A stretch of DNA of 64,000 nt from Paraflavitalea pollutisoli (GTDB lineage Bacteria; Bacteroidota; Bacteroidia; Chitinophagales; Chitinophagaceae), in the NCBI RefSeq assembly GCF_029360705.1, contig NZ_JARKMX010000008.1:372001-436000 (forward strand), read 5' to 3'. The translations under genes and the position numbers were made by a program. Of this stretch, positions 1-6,487 are shown in pieces. The notes beneath the pieces were generated by a model, which made no database searches, had not been told where the DNA came from, and saw only the letters and a program-made list of their open reading frames with translations. Numbering within the stretch: position 1 is the stretch's first letter; each line of letters begins with the position of its first letter.

Positions 1-1
1 G

Positions 2-523
2 GTCATCGATGCCAATGGGTACCTGATCGGCGTCATCTCCTCGGCCTCCGTATATGGTACAACGGGCACCGGCGTATCTGTCGCTATTTCGACGGAATAT
101 CTGCGGGATGTGCTGGATAAAAAAGAGGGGTTGAACAGGCCACGCAAGGATTATGGGGAATTAATCCTGGCTACGGTATTGCAACATGGCGCCCGGGCTG
201 CTATCCGTCAATATCATTCATTGATAAAGGATCCCGGTAACTACTATATCTATAATCTGCGTAGTGCCAATCGAAATGGTTTGCGCGAAACGGGAGAAAA
301 ATTGTTGGAGATGAAACGGTACAAAGATGCTGTGGCCATCCTGGCAGTAAACGTACAGGAAAATCAGGGCTACTATGTCAACTACAATCTGCTGGCAAAG
401 GCATACCTGCTGACCGGTAACAAACAATCAGCGGTAAAAGCCTATGAGGAGTCTGCCCGACGGTTCAATGGAACAGAGAATGAGGCCTTTGAGGCGTTGA
501 AGCAACTCGCGCCAGCGAAATAG
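2..523 (+). CDS. Trypsin-like serine protease with C-terminal TPR repeats (3' part only)
   Basis: The open frame continues leftwards past the window edge, so the ATG at 110 is internal. The first residues read VIDANGYLIGVIS followed by GTGVSVAISTEYL, which matches the strands just after the GNSGGP nucleophile loop of HtrA/trypsin-like (S1C) proteases; the catalytic Ser would lie just outside the window. After about 40 residues comes a helical part with TPR character (GEKLLEMKRYKDAVAIL and AKAYLLTGNKQSAVKAYEE). Bacteroidota have many exported trypsin-TPR proteins of this kind. The gene ends 19 bases before the stop of the convergent gene at 543. Family assignment is from short motifs only; the N-terminus and any signal peptide cannot be seen. 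Confidence 0.7.
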   Translation, partial: VIDANGYLIGVISSASVYGTTGTGVSVAISTEYLRDVLDKKEGLNRPRKDYGELILATVLQHGARAAIRQYHSLIKDPGNYYIYNLRSANRNGLRETGEKLLEMKRYKDAVAILAVNVQENQGYYVNYNLLAKAYLLTGNKQSAVKAYEESARRFNGTENEAFEALKQLAPAK

Positions 524-542
524 GTATTTCAACGGCCCACTT

Positions 543-1022
543 TTAATTCCCCGACAGCGTGTCGATCATATCATCCAGTATGCCACCTCCGAGGCAGTCG
601 TCCCACTGGCCTTGCTCCCTGAGTTGGGTCAGTGCCAGCAACAACTCAGGCCTCGACGGCCATTCTGCAATATGGGCCCGGTCGAAGGACAGGAAATTGT
701 ATTGAAACAAGGGAGAATCCTGGTCGGAGGTCAACAGGCCGGTACAGAAATACCGGTCAAACTGCGGTACCGGTTTGCCCGACACCAGGCATTGCCTGCT
801 GTGCGGATCGGTTTCTTCCAGGTAGGCATTCTTGAGTAGTACGGCGAGGGTACCCTGTGTATGGGTGGGTACACAGGCCTCATGAAAGCCATTGTCGTTG
901 AAAAAGTACAGCGGGTCCTTGTAATTGGAAATGAATGCCGGAAACCCGGTGATCTTATCACCTTCTTTCAGCACCTGCTGACAAATAGGACATTTGGATT
1001 GACCGATGAATATAAGTGCCAT
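543..1022 (-). CDS. Hypothetical Cys-rich protein with putative zinc-binding N-terminus
   Basis: A 159-residue protein that I do not recognise. It starts MALIFIGQSKCPICQQ, with a CxxC pair at residues 11 and 14 and an HEAC (HxxC) pair near residues 48-51, a plausible treble-clef or zinc-ribbon site (C2HC). More Cys occur near residues 77 and 92. There is no signal peptide or membrane segment, so it is probably cytoplasmic. The rest has a helical look with a C-terminal acidic GGGILDDMIDTL stretch. It is convergent with the protease gene and faces away from the CBS-protein gene. Zinc binding is inferred only from Cys/His spacing. Confidence 0.6.
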   Translation of the reverse strand: MALIFIGQSKCPICQQVLKEGDKITGFPAFISNYKDPLYFFNDNGFHEACVPTHTQGTLAVLLKNAYLEETDPHSRQCLVSGKPVPQFDRYFCTGLLTSDQDSPLFQYNFLSFDRAHIAEWPSRPELLLALTQLREQGQWDDCLGGGILDDMIDTLSGN

Positions 1023-1162
1023 AATTGGATGAATTTAACGGAAAACGGACCCGAACTATTGTATAGCAAAATACACGACGCTATGGACAATAAGTATGCC
1101 CCGTTTCCCACCCTTAGCCGGTTGACCAGGATCAAGCAATTATTCATTCGGGTGGATAACTT

Positions 1163-2437
1163 TTATGCTTTCCGCGTGATCAGGATCTTGTCGATGCGCT
1201 GGTTGTCCATGTCGATCACTTCAAATTCAAACTTCTTCCAGCTGACCGTTTCACCTGTTACGGGAATATGCCCCAGTTTCGACAGCAGCAAGCCGGCCAG
1301 TGTATTGTAATCCGTATCCTGGTCATCTTCCGTGAGGTGGAAATAATGCAGGAACTCGAAGAACGGGTATTGGCCATCCGCCAACCAGGACTTTTCATCC
1401 CGCTGCACGATCTCATAGTCTTGCTGATTGTATTCAGATACATCGCCGATCAGTGCGTCGAGGATATCGTCCATGCTCACCATGCCCTGTACTTCTCCAT
1501 ATTCGTCTACCACGAAGCCATAATGGATCTTGTTTTTCCGGAATAGCTCCAGCACTTTATAGGCAGGTGTATGTTCTGTAACAGACAGCGGCTGTTTCAG
1601 GAAGTCGGACAAGGAGAAGGCACGCTGACTGAAATCTTTGGGAAATATATCCTTGACCGACACAATACCGATGAGGTTGTCACGGGACGTTTCAAATACG
1701 GGATAAACGGAATGCAGTTCCTGCTGCGCCCATTCTTTTACCGTAGCCAGGTTATCGTTGATGTTGAAACAAAGCAGGTCGCTGCGGTGGGTCATCAGCT
1801 CGCTTACTTTGCGGTCGCCCAGCGCAAATACGCGGTGTACAATGTTTTGCTCTATCTGTTGGATCTCGCCACCTTTGGCACTCTCCTGCACGATGGCCTT
1901 GATCTCCGCTTCACTGACAATACCCTCTTTCTGCTCTTTCAAACCAAAGATGAACAGTACGAGGTCATTGGTTTTCGTCAGCAACCAGATAAAGGGCTTG
2001 GTGATGATCGAGATAAAGGTCATGGGCCTTGCCACAGCAGCAGCAATCGCTTCAGGAAACATCAATCCGATCCGCTTGGGCAACAGTTCGCCCAATACAA
2101 TCGAGAAAAAGGTAACGATGATGAGGATGGTCACTACGGAGAGGGTATGCGCATAGGGCTTCAGCAGGTCGACCTTTTCAATAACGCCCTGCAATTTGGT
2201 GGCGATGGTATCGCCACTGAAAATACCGGTTAAAATGCCGATCAGGGTGATGCCGATCTGCACGGTGGAGAGAAAGGTATTGGGGTTGTTGGCCAGTTCA
2301 AGGGCCTTGCGGGCGTTCGCATTTCCTTTGCGGGCTGCTGTTTCCAATTTGAATTTACGGGACGATACAAGGGCGATCTCGCTCATGGAGAATATGCCAT
2401 TGAGCAGGATCAGAAAGAGAATGATAAGTATTTCCAT
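1163..2437 (-). CDS. Hemolysin-family CBS membrane protein (CNNM/CorC type)
   Basis: A 424-residue protein with the order DUF21/CNNM transmembrane domain, paired CBS domains and C-terminal CorC_HlyC domain. The N-terminus (MEILIILFLILLNGIFSMSEIALVSSRK) is the classic first helix of the family, with three more hydrophobic helices up to about residue 170. CBS segments follow (residues about 205-330, including ELMTHRSDL and GFVVDEYGEVQGMVSMDD), then the CorC_HlyC part (ADGQYPFFEF, DYNTLAGLLLSKLGHIP). Members are linked to Mg2+/Co2+ efflux; the substrate here is unknown. I chose the ATG at 2437; the frame can be extended to a TTG at 2458, but the membrane helix begins right at the ATG. Monocistronic as far as can be seen. 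Confidence 0.88.
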   Translation of the reverse strand: MEILIILFLILLNGIFSMSEIALVSSRKFKLETAARKGNANARKALELANNPNTFLSTVQIGITLIGILTGIFSGDTIATKLQGVIEKVDLLKPYAHTLSVVTILIIVTFFSIVLGELLPKRIGLMFPEAIAAAVARPMTFISIITKPFIWLLTKTNDLVLFIFGLKEQKEGIVSEAEIKAIVQESAKGGEIQQIEQNIVHRVFALGDRKVSELMTHRSDLLCFNINDNLATVKEWAQQELHSVYPVFETSRDNLIGIVSVKDIFPKDFSQRAFSLSDFLKQPLSVTEHTPAYKVLELFRKNKIHYGFVVDEYGEVQGMVSMDDILDALIGDVSEYNQQDYEIVQRDEKSWLADGQYPFFEFLHYFHLTEDDQDTDYNTLAGLLLSKLGHIPVTGETVSWKKFEFEVIDMDNQRIDKILITRKA

Positions 2438-2582
2438 GTTGGCTGGATTGAAAGGCAAGGCGAGTGTGGCTTGCGATACATCTTTATTAGTGGGCCAATG
2501 CGGCCCGGTTCGAAGTTTATACGTGCGTGTTCAGCCAAACTGATAGAATGGCTGTTACGATCGGTATGGTAGGGGGAAATGG

Positions 2583-2984
2583 TCAGGCCCTGTCTGGCGG
2601 CGGAGTAATGATGGCACGGTATCCTATGCAGGTGATGTGCGCCGATTGCATACCACAGGGCCAGGTAGAGCTGACAAGCTCAGGCGGCAGTTGTTTGTGT
2701 ACGATTGGTGTTGGACGACCCAATTGATCGCTTTCAAGTCGGGTATTTTCGGTATCGAAAGGATTGTCGTGATCGTAGCCCGTGTCTTCAAACAGGTTGT
2801 CGTCACCGGAAAACTGTTCGACGAGTAGTTCGGTGAAAGAGTCGATATCGTCGAAGCCTTCGACATTGGCCGTGCGGAATCCTTGCACCACATAGTCCAC
2901 ATCAATGCTGACGTTTAGGACCTGGAAGGCCGACAGGTAAAGGATCACCCTGAAAAATATCGTTTTAAACCGGTTCAAGCGCAT
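2583..2984 (-). CDS. Small hypothetical protein with N-terminal hydrophobic segment
   Basis: A 133-residue protein of a type common in Bacteroidota but without a function I can name. An uncleaved or poorly cleaved signal-like helix (FKTIFFRVILYLSAFQVLNVSI) is followed by DVDYVVQGF and a very acidic stretch (residues about 35-70, with DDIDSF, SGDDNLFEDTGYDHDNPFDTEN) and a Pro-rich C-terminus. Start is the ATG at 2984; a TTG at 3008 is the only longer choice. The acidic middle and small size resemble short exported proteins that sit next to regulatory or envelope genes. No domain can be assigned. Confidence 0.6.
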   Translation of the reverse strand: MRLNRFKTIFFRVILYLSAFQVLNVSIDVDYVVQGFRTANVEGFDDIDSFTELLVEQFSGDDNLFEDTGYDHDNPFDTENTRLESDQLGRPTPIVHKQLPPELVSSTWPCGMQSAHITCIGYRAIITPPPDRA

Positions 2985-3100
2985 GTGTCGAATGCGCAAT
3001 TTAAGCAATTGAGGCTTAATGCCCTAAGTACCGCATCATTTGTTTTGGTGAAAGGCGTTGCCATTGGAAGTGTTAGCGAATGAGCGGCAGTTGACTTTCC

Positions 3101-3610
3101 CTATTGCCTTACCATAATAAATAGTGAGCTGTCCAGGGTGCCGGTAACGTAGCCACGCACGGTATTGGGCATAGATGTGCAGCCTCCGGTCATGGTAAAA
3201 CTGGCGTCGTCATGACTGAGGCGAACTTTCACTTCTTCTGTCATGGCTTTATTCCGCTTTTGAAGTGCCTGGTAGGCGTACACCCTCATCACCGGGCTTT
3301 TACTGTAAGTGAGCTGAAGCCATGCCGTATCGGATAGCAGTCCGTCGAGCAATTTAAAGGATTCATAGGTAGCGCTGGGAGTTCCGCTGATACCTATCCC
3401 TTCCCCCTGGATCTCTTCACTTGCTTCCAGTCTGGCGGTGAGGATTTTAACGACAGCCTCCCGACGTTTTGCCTCCCGCTGTTGCGCGACGATCTTGGGG
3501 TCAGCCCGGTTGAAGTTACAGGCCGATAGGGCGAAAGCGATCAGTAGAACTTTGTACAAACTGTAATGAACGTGGATTAGCGCAGGCAGACAGACGCGGT
3601 TGGTTGACAT
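3101..3610 (-). CDS. Putative lipoprotein of unknown function
   Basis: A 169-residue protein with a lipoprotein signal: a hydrophobic stretch LYKVLLIAFALSAC ending in an L-S-A-C lipobox at about residue 31, then a charged segment rich in Lys/Arg/Glu (QQREAKRREAVVKILTARLEASEE). The remainder has a helical pattern (PVMRVYAYQALQKRNKAM) that loosely recalls HEAT-like repeats seen in Bacteroidota lipoproteins, and ends with a Cys near residue 148. The N-terminal region before the hydrophobic helix is about 17 residues long, somewhat long for a lipoprotein, so a start further downstream is possible although no closer ATG exists. Function unknown. Confidence 0.65.
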   Translation of the reverse strand: MSTNRVCLPALIHVHYSLYKVLLIAFALSACNFNRADPKIVAQQREAKRREAVVKILTARLEASEEIQGEGIGISGTPSATYESFKLLDGLLSDTAWLQLTYSKSPVMRVYAYQALQKRNKAMTEEVKVRLSHDDASFTMTGGCTSMPNTVRGYVTGTLDSSLFIMVRQ

Positions 3611-3807
3611 ATCAATTGATTATCGTTCAGGGTTACCCAAATATGGCGATAAATTGCAGATCCGGAAAGCCGACCGCTACGTTTTAACAAAATTTCACTT
3701 CTTGCGGCAGATAAATAGTCGAATTACACAAACTGTTGATTGCCAAAGGGATATTCCTGTATGCCGGATTCTCGCCTAAAGCATTGATACTGTATGCCGT
3801 TATAGAG

Positions 3808-3862
3808 GATGCAGCGGTGATACAGCGGAGATGCAGCGGAGATAGAGCGGGGACACAGCGGC
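3808..3862. repeat. 11-bp tandem repeat, five copies
   Basis: Five head-to-tail 11-mers with the shape gatrcagcgga: GATGCAGCGGT, GATACAGCGGA, GATGCAGCGGA, GATAGAGCGGG, GACACAGCGGC. The period is not a multiple of three and no gene covers it, so it is a non-coding minisatellite-like element. The last copy forms the left arm of the hairpin at 3848-3887. Confidence 0.85.
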
Positions 3863-3887
3863 CCTATTTAGAGGCGCTGTATCCCCG
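3848..3887. repeat. Inverted repeat (hairpin) fused to the tandem array
   Basis: The arms CGGGGACACAGCG (3848-3860) and CGCTGTATCCCCG (3875-3887) pair over 13 positions with one mismatch around a 14-base loop. It lies downstream of the permease operon and beyond its terminator. There is no T-run, so it is not a standard terminator; it resembles a REP-like extragenic palindrome. Confidence 0.75.
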
Positions 3888-3963
3888 GTATAAATGGAGT
3901 ATATCTGTGGTAGACGATTGGTACAGGCGACCAGCAGGCGCCCTGTTCGGGTCAGGTAGGCGT

Positions 3964-4001
3964 GCGTTTGGTGCGCGTTAAGTCGGCGTTTGGTACACGT
4001 T
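3964..4001. repeat. 16-bp direct repeat, 22-bp period
   Basis: GCGTTTGGTGCGCGTT and GCGTTTGGTACACGTT, separated by AAGTCG, differ at two positions. Non-coding; it lies just before the terminator of the minus-strand permease operon. Confidence 0.6.
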
Positions 4002-4018
4002 CTTGCCGAATAAGCCCG

Positions 4019-4042
4019 AAAAAAGGCCCCCAAGCGGGAGCC
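4019..4042 (-). terminator. Rho-independent terminator of the two-permease operon
   Basis: Read on the minus strand: GGCTCCC, loop GCTT, GGGGGCC, then six T. The stem is 7 bp with one G-T pair. It begins 27 bp after the stop of the permease gene at 4070. Confidence 0.7.
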
Positions 4043-4069
4043 ATATATGCAATCAACAGAAAAACGAAC

Positions 4070-6436
4070 TTATTCGCTGCGCAGGCTCTTGACCGGGTTC
4101 ATGAGCGCCGCCTTCACCGATTGGAGGCTGATGGTCAGTAAAGCGATCGCGATGGCCAATACACCAGCCACCAGAAACACCCACCACTGAATACTGATCC
4201 GGTAGGAATAACTATTCAGCCACTGCTGCATGGCCCACCAGGCGATCGGGAAGGATATACCGGCCGATAAGATCACCAGCTGCAGAAACTCTTTCGACAG
4301 CAGGTGGGTAATGCCCGTAACACTCGCCCCCAGTACCTTGCGGATTCCAATCTCGCGGGTGCGGCGCTCTGCGGTATAGGCCGTAAGGCCAAACAAACCC
4401 AGGCAGGAAATAATGATCGCCAGGGCCGCAAACACGCGCGACAATTTGCCGATCAGCAATTCACTGTTGATCTTTTCGCGGAACTGGTCGTCCACAAACT
4501 TGTATTCAAACGGATATCCCGGGTTTTGTTGCTTCAATACCGCGCCGATCTTCGCCAGGGCTGGCTCCAGGGCCGTTTTTTCACTGATCCTTACATACAT
4601 CGTGCGGGCGATGTCGTTGTTCAGGAAGAAGACCACCAGGTCGCTCTTCGCATACATGTCGCCATAGATAAAGTCCTTCACCACGCCCACTACCGTCATG
4701 GCTGGTGCATCATCTCCGTAGTGAACTATTTTGCCCACGGCACTTCCCTCTCCCATCAGCTTCGCCATGGTTTCGGTGACGAGAATATTGCTGCTATCCG
4801 CTACGGCATTCAACTGGAAGTCGCGCCCCTCGACAATGTGCATGCCGGCTGTAGCGATGAAATCTTCGCTCACACCACGTGCTGATACCAGTATCGATTT
4901 GGAGGGGTCTTTGCCGGGCCAGGTGAATTCGGAAGTATTGTTGCCGATATTGATCATGTCGTAACTGTTCAGCGCCACATGCGATACGGCGCCCGACTTG
5001 ACCAATTCGTTACGGATACTGTTGAAGTTTTTGGCCAGCTGTCCCCGTGCATCGATGACCAGCAGGTTGTTGCGGTCGTAGCCCATGTCTCTTTGTTGTA
5101 CATGTTGTATTTGCTGGTAGATGATGATGGTGCAGATGATCAGCACGATCGATACGGTAAACTGCGTTACCACCAATCCCTTACGGATAAAGGCCGCACT
5201 GCTGCCTTTGAGGCGGATACCTTTGAAGACGAAAATGGGATTGAAGGAAGACAGGTACAGGGCCGGATAACTACCCGCTACCAGTCCGCAGATCAATGCA
5301 ATGGAAAGCAAGGCACCGATGTGCAAGGGCTTATCGAGCCCGATGGTCAACTGTTTTTCAACCAGTAGATTAAAGGCGGGCAATGCCACCAGGATGATGA
5401 CGACAGCGATGGCTACCGACAGCAGGGCCATGAAGACGGATTCACCGATGAAGCGTACTACCAGGCGTTGCTTACCGGCTCCCAGCACTTTGCGAACACC
5501 CACTTCACGGGCCCGCTTTTCGCTGCGTGCCGTTGCCAGGTTCATAAAGTTGATGCAGGCGATCAGCAAGATGATCCAGGCGATAACCGTAAACAGGCGC
5601 ACATACGCAATGCGCCCTCCGGTTTGCTGGCCGTCTTCAAACTCATCACGCAAACGCCAGTCGTTCATGCTGAACAGGAAGGGTATGGTAGAGGATTCGG
5701 GTAAATGTTTTTTGATCATGCCTCCCAAAACCTGGTTGGCCCGCTGTACATTGGCATTGTCTTCTAATTCCACGAGTGTGCCAATGCTATTGGCGCCCCA
5801 GCTGGCAAATCGTTCTTTATTCTCTTCCTGGTAGATGGCAAAGGGCGCCATCCAATCCATTTGTATCGTTGAATTTTTCGGCAGGTCTTTTACCACACCG
5901 CTGATCAGGTAGTCTTGCTTGTTGTCGAGGCGAAGGGTTTGCCCCACCACATTGGTCGTACGGCCAAAGAACTGGTTGGCCATCTTTTCTGAAATGACGA
6001 TGGAATGCAGTTCCCTGAACGCTTGCTGTGGGTTGCCCGCGGTGAATTGCCAGCTGAGCATCGTCAGGAAAGAGGGGTCGACGAAACCACCCCGCTCGAA
6101 GATCGTTTTGTCGCCCAGGGCAAACAAGGTGGGGCGGCTGCCACTCATGCGGGCTGTATTGGCCACACCGGGTACCTGTGTGCGCACTTCTTCCGATAGC
6201 TGCATCGGCGTAGACCAGAAGGTGCGTTTCTTGCCATCGTAGGTTTGGTGTTCGAGTATGCGGTAGAGCCGGTCTTTCTTCGCCTGGTGTCCATCGAAGT
6301 TGACTTCGTCTTCCATCCAGAGAAAGATCAGGCCGGCACAGGCGATGCCGATCGCCAGCCCGAAGATATTCAGCGCGCTGTAGGTTTTATTGCGCCACAG
6401 GCTGCGTACCGTTGTTTTAATAAAAGAGATGAACAT
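4070..6436 (-). CDS. MacB/FtsX-type ABC transporter permease (788 aa)
   Basis: Inner-membrane permease with the layout seen in Bacteroidota: TM1 at about residues 20-42 (LNIFGLAIGIACAGLIFLWM), a MacB periplasmic core domain up to about 270, a first FtsX core (about 278-420, with FMNLATARSEKRAREVGVRK), a second periplasmic domain, and a C-terminal FtsX core (about 664-780, with REIGIRKVLGAS). It ends with the usual NPVKSLRSE. Such permeases need a separate LolD/MacB-like ATPase, and none is in this window. The gene lies 51 bp downstream of a paralogue on the same strand and ends at a terminator, so the two form an operon. Substrate unknown; macrolide, lipoprotein or peptide export, or mechanotransmission, are all possible for the family. 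Confidence 0.9.
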   Translation of the reverse strand: MFISFIKTTVRSLWRNKTYSALNIFGLAIGIACAGLIFLWMEDEVNFDGHQAKKDRLYRILEHQTYDGKKRTFWSTPMQLSEEVRTQVPGVANTARMSGSRPTLFALGDKTIFERGGFVDPSFLTMLSWQFTAGNPQQAFRELHSIVISEKMANQFFGRTTNVVGQTLRLDNKQDYLISGVVKDLPKNSTIQMDWMAPFAIYQEENKERFASWGANSIGTLVELEDNANVQRANQVLGGMIKKHLPESSTIPFLFSMNDWRLRDEFEDGQQTGGRIAYVRLFTVIAWIILLIACINFMNLATARSEKRAREVGVRKVLGAGKQRLVVRFIGESVFMALLSVAIAVVIILVALPAFNLLVEKQLTIGLDKPLHIGALLSIALICGLVAGSYPALYLSSFNPIFVFKGIRLKGSSAAFIRKGLVVTQFTVSIVLIICTIIIYQQIQHVQQRDMGYDRNNLLVIDARGQLAKNFNSIRNELVKSGAVSHVALNSYDMINIGNNTSEFTWPGKDPSKSILVSARGVSEDFIATAGMHIVEGRDFQLNAVADSSNILVTETMAKLMGEGSAVGKIVHYGDDAPAMTVVGVVKDFIYGDMYAKSDLVVFFLNNDIARTMYVRISEKTALEPALAKIGAVLKQQNPGYPFEYKFVDDQFREKINSELLIGKLSRVFAALAIIISCLGLFGLTAYTAERRTREIGIRKVLGASVTGITHLLSKEFLQLVILSAGISFPIAWWAMQQWLNSYSYRISIQWWVFLVAGVLAIAIALLTISLQSVKAALMNPVKSLRSE

Positions 6437-6487
6437 AGCTATACTGTTGTAGAGTGGTTACTTATTTTGTTGTTCGATGTAAGGGCG

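Larger units (their letters stand above)
3611..4069. other. Gene-free 459-bp stretch with short repeats and hairpins
   Basis: No convincing gene. It contains the 11-bp tandem array at 3808-3862, a 13-bp-stem hairpin at 3848-3887, a 16-bp direct repeat (3964-3979 and 3986-4001) and a terminator for the permease operon at 4019-4042. The small open frames here translate to low-complexity sequence produced by the repeats. Confidence 0.6.

Noticed and set aside
3736-3981. 81-codon plus-strand frame in the gap at 3.6-4.07 kb
   Set aside because: Its middle is a translation of the 11-bp tandem array and the hairpin; no homology, signal or ribosome site.
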